DNA of 64,000 bases, taken from contig NZ_MHXN01000032.1 in NCBI RefSeq assembly GCF_001824475.1, forward strand, positions 113,259 through 177,258, read 5' to 3'. Source of the stretch: Phenylobacterium sp. RIFCSPHIGHO2_01_FULL_69_31. Lineage in GTDB: Bacteria; Pseudomonadota; Alphaproteobacteria; Caulobacterales; Caulobacteraceae. The notes under the pieces are model-generated. The model did no database searches, was not told the origin of the DNA, and was given only the letters and a program-made list of their open reading frames with translations. The translations under genes were made by a program, and so were the position numbers. Shown here piece by piece: positions 35,375 to 43,348 of this stretch (positions within the stretch are counted from its first letter, which is position 1; each line of letters begins with the position of its first letter).

Positions 35375-36304
35375 ATGCGCTGGAACCGACGCGAGATCGT
35401 CTCGGCCGCGGCCCTCGCCGTGGCCGGCTGCGGTCGCGCACACGCCGAGGCGCAGGAGCCGAAGATGCCGACCAAGCCGCTGCTGACGCGCAAGGTCCCC
35501 GCCTCGGGCGAAGCGCTGCCCGTCGTCGGCCTCGGCACCTGGCAGGCGTTCGACGTGGCGACCGGCGGCCCTGACTGGGACCAGGCCGGCGAGGCGCTGG
35601 CCGCCTTCGCCCGCGCCGGCGGCAGGGTGGTGGACTCCTCGCCCATGTACGGCCGCGCCGAGGCGGCCATCGGCGCCCTGGCCGCCGAGCGCGGGCTGCG
35701 GCCGGATCTGTTCCTCGCGACCAAGGTCTGGACCCGGGGACGCGCGGCGGGTGAGGCCCAGATCGCCGCGTCACACGACAAGCTGCGGGCGCCGGTCATC
35801 GACCTGATGCAGGTGCACAACCTGCTCGATCTCGAGGTGCACATGCCGACCCTGCGCGCGGCCAAGGCGGCCGGGACGATCCGGTACGTGGGCGTCACCC
35901 ACTACGACGAGAGCGCCTACGACGCCCTGGAAGCCGCCATGCGCCGGCACGAGCTCGACTTCATCCAGATCAACGCCTCGGTGGCCGAGCGGTCGTCCGA
36001 GGCGCGGATCCTGCCCCTGGCCGCGGAGCGGGGCTTGGCCGTGCTGATCAACCGCCCCTTCGCCGGCGGCGACCTGTTTGGGCGCGTGCGCCGGCTGCCG
36101 CTGCCGGGCTGGGCCGCCGAGATCGGGGCGACCAGCTGGGCCCAGGTGCTGCTGAAGTACGTGCTGGCCAATCCCGCGGTGACCTGCGCCATCCCGGGCA
36201 CGCGGAACCCATGCTACGTGCTGGACAACCTGGGCGCCGCGACCGGACCGCTTCCTGACGCGGCGCAACGGCGCCGGATCGTGGAGGCCGTGGCCGCCGC
36301 CTAG
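35375..36304 (+). CDS. Aldo/keto reductase with Tat-type signal
   Basis: 309 residues from the ATG at 35375. The N-terminus MRWNRREIVSAAALAVAGCG has a twin-arginine motif and a cysteine near residue 19 that could be lipidated. The barrel shows VVGLGTWQAFDV near 50, VVDSSPMYGRAEAAIG with the catalytic Asp/Tyr near 90, FLATKVW with the Lys near 115, and VIDLMQVHN with the His near 145. Late strands with AIPGT end the NADPH site. Export with a cofactor through Tat would be expected. Substrate unknown. Confidence 0.83.
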   Translation: MRWNRREIVSAAALAVAGCGRAHAEAQEPKMPTKPLLTRKVPASGEALPVVGLGTWQAFDVATGGPDWDQAGEALAAFARAGGRVVDSSPMYGRAEAAIGALAAERGLRPDLFLATKVWTRGRAAGEAQIAASHDKLRAPVIDLMQVHNLLDLEVHMPTLRAAKAAGTIRYVGVTHYDESAYDALEAAMRRHELDFIQINASVAERSSEARILPLAAERGLAVLINRPFAGGDLFGRVRRLPLPGWAAEIGATSWAQVLLKYVLANPAVTCAIPGTRNPCYVLDNLGAATGPLPDAAQRRRIVEAVAAA

Positions 36305-36939
36305 TTCTCGGGGCGCGCCAGCCCCGGGATTTTCCGCAGCCAGCTCTGCTTCTTCTTCGGCTTGGCAGTCTCGGCCGGAGCCGCCGCGGCGGCCGTTTCG
36401 ACCGGCGCGGTCGCATGGCCCTGCGCGTTCGACGCCGTGGGCGGCGGAGCGGCCTCGGCGGGCGGCGGGTCGTTCACCGCCACCGCCTGCACGCCCAGGT
36501 CGCGATCGCAGCGCTCGTCACGCTTCGGCGTCTCGAACACGGTGGCGGTCAGCACCGGCTGGTGGCCCGGCTTGTTGGTGCTGACGAACACGGCCAGCGC
36601 CCGGCGGCCCGGCAGGTTGCACCAAGTCTCGCGGAACGCCCAGCTGCCGGCCTCCCAGCGCGTCTTGGCCGGGACCAGCAGTTCGGGCCGACGCTTGATG
36701 GCCGCCTGCACCGCATCCTGGATCTGAACGGGCTCGCCCGCTGTCACCCGCACGGTGCAGCTCACCGGGTCCTTGCCGCGGCGGATGGTGACGTCGTCGC
36801 CGTCGATGTCCTCCACCGGCGCATTGTCGATCACCGCGGCAAGGCAGGCCGACGTTGCCGAGCGCGCCTCCTGCAGCGGTTCGGCCGTGGCCGCGGCAGC
36901 GGGGACCGTCAGGATCAGGGCAAGGGCAAGCGTTCGCAT
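36301..36939 (-). CDS. Secreted hypothetical protein with Ala/Pro-rich tail
   Basis: A 212-residue protein: signal peptide of residues 1-19 (LALALILTVPAAAATA), four cysteines in the mature domain (residues about 32, 61, 107, 142) suggesting two disulfides, and a low-complexity Ala/Pro tail ending in a basic KPKKKQSWLRKIPG patch. No family recognised. Its stop overlaps the convergent aldo/keto reductase stop by 4 bp, and it lies 39 bp downstream of ppc on the same strand. Confidence 0.68.
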   Translation of the reverse strand: MRTLALALILTVPAAAATAEPLQEARSATSACLAAVIDNAPVEDIDGDDVTIRRGKDPVSCTVRVTAGEPVQIQDAVQAAIKRRPELLVPAKTRWEAGSWAFRETWCNLPGRRALAVFVSTNKPGHQPVLTATVFETPKRDERCDRDLGVQAVAVNDPPPAEAAPPPTASNAQGHATAPVETAAAAAPAETAKPKKKQSWLRKIPGLARPEN

Positions 36940-36978
36940 GGCGCTGGTTCGCCTAGCATCGCGGCGCCGGTGTGGCGA

Positions 36979-39636
36979 CTAGCCGGTGTTCCTGAGGCCG
37001 GACGCGACGCCAGCCACCGTCAGCTGGATCGCCAGCTTCAGCTGCGGGTCGTCGTCCCCGGCGCGGCGGCGCGCAAGCAGTTCGAGCTGCAAGTGGTTCA
37101 GCGGATCCACCACCTCGGCGGCGAGCGCCACCGACTCGGCCATCTGCGGGTGGTTGTCCAGCAGGCGGGTCCCGCCGCGGATCGCCAGCACCAGTTCGCA
37201 GGCCGCCTCATGCTCGGCCCGGATCCGCTCGAAGATCGCCTTGCCGGCCGCACCCGGATGCAGGGCGGCGTATTTGGCGGCGATCGCCATGTCGGACTGG
37301 GCCAGGGCCACCTCCATGTTGGAGATCATCGAGGCGAAGAGGTTGTCGTCGGCCAGCGCGCGGAGGTCGTCCGCCGACATGCCCGCCTTGGCCGCCCCGC
37401 CGGCGAAGCCGTACCAGGCCGGCAGCATGAAGCGCGCCTGAGACCAGGAGAACACCCAGGGGATTGCCCGCAGGTCCTCGATCCGGCGGCTGGCGGTGCG
37501 CGAGGCGGGCCGGCTGCCGATGTTCAGCCCGACGATCTCGGCGATGGGGGTGGCTCCCCAGAAGAAGTCCTCGAAGCCGGCCGTGTCGTAGACCAGCTCG
37601 CGATAGGCCTCGAACGAGGCGTGGCTGAGCGCCTCCAGCCGCTCCGAGCCGGCCTCCGCATCGTCAGCGGATCGGGCGCTGGCCATGGCGACGGCGGCGA
37701 CCAGGCTGTCCAGGTTCCGCCGCGCGGTGGGCTCGTCCCCGAACCGGCGGGAGATCATCTCGCCCTGCTCGGTCAGGCGCAACCGGCCCTTCACCGTTCC
37801 GGTCGGCTGGGCCATCACCGCCTGCGCGGCCGGCCCGCCTCCGCGTCCCACCGAGCCGCCGCGACCGTGGAAGTACCAGAGGTCGACGCCCTGGGTCCGC
37901 GCCTGGGCCGCCAGCACGGCCGCGGCCTTGGTGACGTTGTAGCGCGAGGCGACGTAGCCGCCGTCCTTGTTGCTGTCGGAATAGCCCAGCATCACCTCGC
38001 GCCACTTCGGCTCGCCGAACATCTCGGGCGGCAGGCTCAGCGACAGCCACTCCTTCAGCAGCACGGGTCCGTGCTCCAGGTCGCCGATGGTCTCCAGCAA
38101 GGGGGCGACCCGGATGGCGCTGCGGCCCTTGTCGCCGCCCTGCACCAGGCCGGCCTGCTTCAGCAGCACCAGCGGCTCCAGCACGTCGGAGAGCGTCGCG
38201 GTCTTGGAGATGATGTAGGCGCCCAGCGCCTTCTCGCCGTAGAGGCGGACCACCTCGGCGGCGGCGTCCAGGACGCCCAGCTCGCGCATGGTCTCGTCGC
38301 TGTAGTCCAGGAACGGCGAGCGCAGCGGACGGTCGTGGCTGAGCTCCTTGGTCAGCACGCGCACCCGCTCGGCCTCGTCCGAGCCCAGGTAGTCGATGTT
38401 GACGCCGGCCCGAACGTACAGCTCGTGGATCATCCGCTCGTGGACGTCGGCGTTCTGGCGCAGGTCGATGGACAGCAGGTGGAAGCCACAGGCCCGCGCC
38501 ACCGCGATCAGGGTCCGCAGGCGCGCGCCCACGACCCGCTCGCCCATGTGGGTGCGGATGGATTGGCGGATCGTCTCCAGGTCCGCCACGAAGTCCGCCG
38601 ACGCCTCATAGTGCGGCGAGGTGGTCGGCCATGATCCGCCCGCCAGGCGGTTGGCGGTGGCGGACAGCCGGTCCCAGACCTCCTGGAGCGCCAGCCGATA
38701 GGGCTCGTCCTTGCGATGGGCGTCGTCGCGGCCCGCGTGCGGCGAGGCCTCGGCCAGGGCCAGCACGCCGGCGCTGGCCGGGGTCAGGTCGACGCTGACG
38801 GCGAGGTCGAACCAGAGCCGGCGTACCTCGTCCGAATAGTGGTTGAGGATCAGGCGCGCCTGCGAGCGCATTGCGAGCTTCAGGGTCTCGCCGGTCACGC
38901 CGGGATGGCCATCGCGGTCGCCGCCCAGCCACGATCCGAGGGTCAGGGGCGTTGCCATCTCGAACTGCTCGCTCCAGCCCTCATAGAGCTCGGAGAGGGC
39001 CGGCAGGATGGACCGCCGGACGATGGCCAGGGAATTGCGGATCTCGTCCGCCGGGCTGATCCGGTCCGGCCGGTGCATCCGCGCCTTCCACAGCAGCGCC
39101 AGCTCGCGGAACAGGTCCTCGCGCAGCCGCTTCTCGATAGGCGGCAGAAGGTGATGGGTGCGCAGGGACATCAGCCGCGCGATCTCGGCCTCCCGTTCCA
39201 CCACCGCCCGGCGGCGGACTTCCGTGGGGTGGGCGGTGAGCACCGGCGCCACGGCCATCCGCGGGACGATCCGCGCCGCAGCCTTCGGGCCCAGACGCTG
39301 GGCGGCGTCGGTGAGCGTGTGAGGCAGTTCACCCGCCTCCATCTCCGCCTCCACCGAGCGGCGGCGGCCGACCACGTCCTCGCCCAGGTTCGACAGTAGC
39401 GAGGCGCAGGTGAAGGCGCGGGCCAGATAGACCGCCTGGTCCGGCCGCAGGGTCGAGAACAGCGCCTCCAGCGCCTCCTCATCGTCCTGCCGGGCGACCT
39501 CGCGCGCGCGCTTGACCAGGGCGGCAGCGTCCTCGCCGTCCAGGTAGCGGATGACCTCCTCGAACAGGTCCTCGAGGTAGTGAACCGCCGCGCCGGCGGC
39601 GGCTTCCGGGACCGGGGCGACCTTCATGTCCATCAT
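36979..39636 (-). CDS. ppc: Phosphoenolpyruvate carboxylase
   Basis: An 885-residue enzyme, full length for the family (about 880-930). Motifs are the catalytic-His segment VLTAHPTEVRRR near residue 135, GSWLGGDRDGHPGVT near 235, GYSDSNKDGGY near 540, FHGRGGSVGRGGGP near 580, and the invariant C-terminal RNTG. It adds bicarbonate to PEP to make oxaloacetate, the anaplerotic feed of the TCA cycle. The start ATG overlaps the upstream DUF885 stop by 4 bp. One of the two reactions in this window that consume PEP (the other is pyruvate kinase). Confidence 0.97.
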   Translation of the reverse strand: MMDMKVAPVPEAAAGAAVHYLEDLFEEVIRYLDGEDAAALVKRAREVARQDDEEALEALFSTLRPDQAVYLARAFTCASLLSNLGEDVVGRRRSVEAEMEAGELPHTLTDAAQRLGPKAAARIVPRMAVAPVLTAHPTEVRRRAVVEREAEIARLMSLRTHHLLPPIEKRLREDLFRELALLWKARMHRPDRISPADEIRNSLAIVRRSILPALSELYEGWSEQFEMATPLTLGSWLGGDRDGHPGVTGETLKLAMRSQARLILNHYSDEVRRLWFDLAVSVDLTPASAGVLALAEASPHAGRDDAHRKDEPYRLALQEVWDRLSATANRLAGGSWPTTSPHYEASADFVADLETIRQSIRTHMGERVVGARLRTLIAVARACGFHLLSIDLRQNADVHERMIHELYVRAGVNIDYLGSDEAERVRVLTKELSHDRPLRSPFLDYSDETMRELGVLDAAAEVVRLYGEKALGAYIISKTATLSDVLEPLVLLKQAGLVQGGDKGRSAIRVAPLLETIGDLEHGPVLLKEWLSLSLPPEMFGEPKWREVMLGYSDSNKDGGYVASRYNVTKAAAVLAAQARTQGVDLWYFHGRGGSVGRGGGPAAQAVMAQPTGTVKGRLRLTEQGEMISRRFGDEPTARRNLDSLVAAVAMASARSADDAEAGSERLEALSHASFEAYRELVYDTAGFEDFFWGATPIAEIVGLNIGSRPASRTASRRIEDLRAIPWVFSWSQARFMLPAWYGFAGGAAKAGMSADDLRALADDNLFASMISNMEVALAQSDMAIAAKYAALHPGAAGKAIFERIRAEHEAACELVLAIRGGTRLLDNHPQMAESVALAAEVVDPLNHLQLELLARRRAGDDDPQLKLAIQLTVAGVASGLRNTG

Positions 39637-40619
39637 CGGCCCAGCTCCTTCGAACGCACCACGGCGCGCAGCATAGCGCAGGGATAGGGGCCGTCAGCCA
39701 GGATCGCCCGGTGGAAGGCCGGCCAGGCGGCCATGCGCTTCGGCCGCAGGCGCGCGATCTCCAGGGCGCCCAGTCCCTGCGCGGCATAGACGCCCGGCTG
39801 CCGCCGCATCCGCGCCACGTCCGCCTCGATGGTGGTGAAGGCGATCGACCGCCCCTGCAACTCGGTCATGGCTTCCACGGCCCGGTCCGCGCTCCAACCC
39901 AAGGCGCCCTGCCCGGTGTCGGCGACGATCCGCGCCATCCGGAACAGCCGCCAGTGCAAGTAGCCGATCTCGCCCAGGGGATCGCCGGCGTAGGCGCCCA
40001 GGTCGGCGGCGAGTTGTTCGGCATAGGTCGCCCAGGCTTCGGAATAGACGCTGAGAAAGCGCTGCCGGGCCAGATCCGGCGACTGAAGCGCGACCTGCAG
40101 CGCGTGCCCCGGCACGGTCTCATGGAAGGCGACGCTGGGCAGGGTCCACGCCGGCCGCTCGCGGATCGCCTTCAGGTCGACGAAGTAGGCCGCGGGCTCG
40201 CGATAGCCGCCGCGGCCCTGGGCCTCGTCGGCGGGCGACATGCGGCGGACCTCGGCGGCGGGGATCGCGAGCTCGCCGAAAGCCCGCGCCAGCCGGGGAC
40301 GCAGCGCGACGAGCCGGGCGTTCATGTCGGCCACGGCGCGGTCGCGGCCCGCGTCGCCGTCGGCATAGAGATGGCGCTGGTCTGCAAAGAGTGTGCGGAT
40401 CCGCTCGGCCACGCTCCCGCCCGCCAGCCCCTGGGCGCGAAGCAGCCGATCCGCCCGCGCCCGCAGCCGTCGGATCTCGATGAGGGCGTGGTTGTGAGCC
40501 ATACGCGGGTCCACCGGAGCGCCCCAGGCGTCCGCCAGGGCCTGCGCATAGTCGGCGGCGCCGGCAGGACTGCACTTCAGCGCGACGGCGGAGGCCAAGA
40601 GGGATCGGCGAGTCCACAT
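39633..40619 (-). CDS. Short DUF885 family protein
   Basis: 328 residues, roughly half the usual length of DUF885 proteins (about 550-600). The N-terminus MWTRRSLLASAVALKCSPAGAA is a Tat-like signal. The C-terminal domain keeps the metallopeptidase-like FHETVPGHALQ motif near residue 165 and the later SEAWATYAEQLA segment. The N-terminal half of the standard family appears missing, yet the signal is intact, so this looks like a natural short form rather than a broken gene. Its stop overlaps the ppc start. Confidence 0.78.
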   Translation of the reverse strand: MWTRRSLLASAVALKCSPAGAADYAQALADAWGAPVDPRMAHNHALIEIRRLRARADRLLRAQGLAGGSVAERIRTLFADQRHLYADGDAGRDRAVADMNARLVALRPRLARAFGELAIPAAEVRRMSPADEAQGRGGYREPAAYFVDLKAIRERPAWTLPSVAFHETVPGHALQVALQSPDLARQRFLSVYSEAWATYAEQLAADLGAYAGDPLGEIGYLHWRLFRMARIVADTGQGALGWSADRAVEAMTELQGRSIAFTTIEADVARMRRQPGVYAAQGLGALEIARLRPKRMAAWPAFHRAILADGPYPCAMLRAVVRSKELGR

Positions 40620-40650
40620 GGGGATGTGTCTAGCCCCCGGAAAACACGAA

Positions 40651-40664
40651 TGCTACCGGTGTCA
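40651..40664. promoter_or_regulatory. Uronate-regulon operator, site 1
   Basis: TGCTACCGGTGTCA: right half matches the consensus half-site GGTGTCA, left half is degenerate. It ends 2 bp before the esterase ATG at 40667, occupying the ribosome-binding region, so a bound repressor would cover the transcription or translation start. Confidence 0.75.
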
Positions 40665-40666
40665 TT

Positions 40667-41629
40667 ATGGATTTGGACCGCCGAACGCTCCTCGCCCTCG
40701 CCTCCACGGCCGCCGCCACGCCGGCGCTGGCCCAGGCCGCCGATCCCACGGAGACCCTCAAGCTCTGGCCCGGTAGACCGCCCGGCGCGCTGGCCGCCCT
40801 GCCCCGCGAGGTCATCACCGACCGCACGCCCACCTCGGGGTTCCGGGACCGCTACGTCACCGGCATCGGCGAGCCCCTGCTGACCGTCTTCCGGCCGGCC
40901 CGGCCCAACGGCGCGGCCTGCGTGATCGCACCCGGCGGCGGCTACATCCGGGTGGTGATCGACAAGGAGGGGTTCGAGATCGCCCGGCGCCTCGCGGAGT
41001 CTGGGGTGACCAGCTTCGTGCTGCGCTACCGGCTGCCGGCCGAGGGGTGGGCCAGCCCCTCCGACACCCCGCTCCAGGACGCCCAGCGCGCCGTCCGCCT
41101 GGTCCGCGCCGCCGCGCCGCGCTACGGGGTCGACCCGGCCCGCGTCGCCTTCCTGGGCTGTTCGGCGGGCGGCCATCTGGCGGCCAGCCTGGCCACGGGC
41201 TACGGCCGCGCGGTCTATGCCTTGGTCGACGAAGCCGACCGCCTGTCGGCGCGGCCGGACCTGTCGGCCCTGCTCTATCCCGTGATCGACATGTCCCTGC
41301 CTCACGCCCACGGCGGATCGCGGACCGCGCTCCTGGGCGCCGCACCGTCGCCACAGGCGGAGGCGGCCTACTCGCCTCACCGCCAGGTCACCGCCGGGAC
41401 CCCGCCGACCTTCCTCATCCATGCGGCGGACGACGCTTCGGTGCCGGTGGAGAACAGCCTGAACTACCTGTCGGCCCTGCACGCGGCCAAGGTCCCGGCC
41501 GAGGCGCACATCTTCGAGGAAGGCGGCCACGGGTTCGGGATCTATCTGGCGCGTGGCAAGCCCGCCCATGGCTGGCCCGACCTGTTCCTGGCCTGGGCCG
41601 CGCGGCGGGGGTGGCTCAAGACGGCCTGA
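40667..41629 (+). CDS. Secreted alpha/beta hydrolase, probable pectin-related esterase
   Basis: A 320-residue alpha/beta hydrolase with a twin-arginine signal (DRRTLLALASTAAATPALAQA). The APGGGY oxyanion loop is near residue 88, the nucleophile Ser in FLGCSAGGHLAA near 166, the acid in AADDASVP near 262 and the His in GGHGFG near 287. This is the COG0657/acetylesterase type often found in polysaccharide loci. Removal of acetyl groups from pectin is the best guess, because a uronate-regulon operator overlaps its start and a pectate lyase follows convergently. Methyl or other ester substrates are possible. Confidence 0.8.
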   Translation: MDLDRRTLLALASTAAATPALAQAADPTETLKLWPGRPPGALAALPREVITDRTPTSGFRDRYVTGIGEPLLTVFRPARPNGAACVIAPGGGYIRVVIDKEGFEIARRLAESGVTSFVLRYRLPAEGWASPSDTPLQDAQRAVRLVRAAAPRYGVDPARVAFLGCSAGGHLAASLATGYGRAVYALVDEADRLSARPDLSALLYPVIDMSLPHAHGGSRTALLGAAPSPQAEAAYSPHRQVTAGTPPTFLIHAADDASVPVENSLNYLSALHAAKVPAEAHIFEEGGHGFGIYLARGKPAHGWPDLFLAWAARRGWLKTA

Positions 41630-41639
41630 GTCCGGGCCG

Positions 41640-43262
41640 TCAGCGCGCCTGGTCCAGATAGTCGATCAGGGTGGTCATGTTCTGGATGTAGGTCCCGGTG
41701 GAGATCCCCAGGACCGGCTTGTCCGTCGGGTACGGCGAGGTGTCGGTCGCGTCGCCCACGTGGGTGGTCGAATAGTCCCCGTCGGCCTTCGCCGGCGGCG
41801 CGGCGCCGGTGTAGGGATTGCTCGTGGCGACCAGGGGCGTCGGCCAATAGCCCTCCGCGTTCAGCCCGGCGATCAGCTTGCCGGCCGCCTCGCCGCCGAC
41901 CGCCTTGGTCCCGCCCTGCGCGCGGACGTTCAGGTCATAGGTCTCCAAATCGCGCGTGGCGAAGTACTTGGGCAGGGGCACGAGGCCCTTGGCCATCAAT
42001 GGCGAGTCCCGGGTCACGTCCTCGGGGCGCGTCCGCTTCAGGCGCTCGTAGCGGGCGCGCAGGCCGGCGACGTCAATCTTCCGCCAGGCGCCGTAGTGGG
42101 CCAGGGTCTTCTGATCGCTGTAGTCCCAGTAGTACTCGCCGTTGGCGACGTTCGAGCCGCGGCGGTGGACGTAGATCGGCCGGTCCGTGCCGATCTCGAT
42201 GTAGGTGGGATGGGTCCGGCCGTCCGGCCGCGGCTTGGCCAGCTTCACCTTGTCCAGCCAGTCCAGAGCCTCGGGCACGCGGGCCAGGAACTTGGTGTCG
42301 CCGGTCAGTTCGTAGAAGCTCATCAGCTGGCTGACGTTGTTCGCCGTGGTGTGGGTGGCCAGCGCCGTCGGCTCGTAGGTGCGCGCGCCCACGGGCTTGA
42401 GGTCCGGGACGGTGTACTGCAGGCCCCAGCCCGGCTGGGGCTGACCCTGCTGGGTGACGATGAAGCTGTTCATCGCCCGGGTCACGGCGTCCATCGCGCG
42501 CGCGTCCCCCAGCGCGTGGTGGACCATGACCAGGAACTTGATGTTCTCGCCGGCCACGTCGTCGTTGAAGGTGATGAAGCTGGTGTAGTCCGGCTTTCCG
42601 TGGTGGCTGAACTCGTTCTTTAGCGGATAGCGCTGCGGCCAGCCGCCGATCGGGTACTGGCTCTCCAGCACGAAGTTGACCGCCTTCTCGAGGGCCGGAC
42701 GCCACTTCGGATCGCGCTTCTCGACGTACAGCCGCAGCAGGAACTGCATGGCCTCGGACGTGCCGGCGTCGTCGAAGGTGGCGTTGCCCCAGTAGTGCTG
42801 GAATTCCTCCATCCGCCAGGCGTTGCGGCCATAGGTGGCGTACCAGTCCTTCATCGAGGCCTCGCCGCCGAAGTCGATCATGTAGTGCCAGCCGCCGCTG
42901 GGGTGCTGGCCCCAGATCAGCGCCTCGGCGGCTTTCTCCGCCGCGCGGTAGTAATAGTCGTCGCCGGTGGCGTGATAGGCGTCGAGGAACAGGTGGCCCA
43001 TGGTCGCCGTCCCGGGCGGCTGCACCCAGATCATGGTGGGCTTGGCCTCCAGCTCGCCCCACCGGCGCTTCATGTCGGGCGTGTAGGACCAGACGTAGCC
43101 GCCGTTGTAGGCGACTTTCTCGACCATGAAGGTGGTGGCCGTCTTCATGGCGGCCAGCGCCTGATCGCGGCTGGGGGCCGGCGTCGGGGACTGGGCGAAC
43201 GCGGCGCCCGAAAGAACCAAGGCCAAAGCGCCGACGAGCCCGGCCAATACGCCCCGAACCAT
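41640..43262 (-). CDS. pelA: Pectate lyase, polysaccharide lyase family 10
   Basis: 540 residues from the ATG at 43262 (AGGAAA 6 nt upstream). Residues 1-24 form a Sec signal peptide ending AAFAQ. The alpha/alpha-barrel carries PL10 features: NGGYVWSYTPDMKRRWGE near residue 55, ESQYPIGGWPQRYPL near 205, and TFNDDVAGENIKFL near 235 with the acidic calcium/catalytic residues. A later arginine-rich NGEYYWDYSDQ region closes the site. It cleaves polygalacturonate by beta-elimination, giving 4,5-unsaturated oligogalacturonides in the periplasm or outside. Shares a divergent promoter and operator 2 with the carboxylesterase. Confidence 0.9.
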   Translation of the reverse strand: MVRGVLAGLVGALALVLSGAAFAQSPTPAPSRDQALAAMKTATTFMVEKVAYNGGYVWSYTPDMKRRWGELEAKPTMIWVQPPGTATMGHLFLDAYHATGDDYYYRAAEKAAEALIWGQHPSGGWHYMIDFGGEASMKDWYATYGRNAWRMEEFQHYWGNATFDDAGTSEAMQFLLRLYVEKRDPKWRPALEKAVNFVLESQYPIGGWPQRYPLKNEFSHHGKPDYTSFITFNDDVAGENIKFLVMVHHALGDARAMDAVTRAMNSFIVTQQGQPQPGWGLQYTVPDLKPVGARTYEPTALATHTTANNVSQLMSFYELTGDTKFLARVPEALDWLDKVKLAKPRPDGRTHPTYIEIGTDRPIYVHRRGSNVANGEYYWDYSDQKTLAHYGAWRKIDVAGLRARYERLKRTRPEDVTRDSPLMAKGLVPLPKYFATRDLETYDLNVRAQGGTKAVGGEAAGKLIAGLNAEGYWPTPLVATSNPYTGAAPPAKADGDYSTTHVGDATDTSPYPTDKPVLGISTGTYIQNMTTLIDYLDQAR

Positions 43263-43301
43263 GCCTGTTTCCTCTCTCGTTGAAACGGATGTAGCGCGGA
43301 T

Positions 43302-43315
43302 TGCTACCGGTGTCA
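43302..43315. promoter_or_regulatory. Uronate-regulon operator, site 2
   Basis: TGCTACCGGTGTCA, identical to site 1, centred in the 86-bp gap between pelA and the carboxylesterase (39 bp and 33 bp from their start codons), so one site can control both divergent genes. Confidence 0.8.
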
Positions 43316-43348
43316 TAGTGCTCAAAACACGCAAACAGGGCGGATTCC

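Noticed and set aside
41621-41640. ACGGCC/GGCCGT inverted repeat between the esterase and pelA stops as a terminator.
   Set aside because: Only 6-bp arms, no T-tract, and it overlaps both coding ends; expected by chance in GC-rich DNA.
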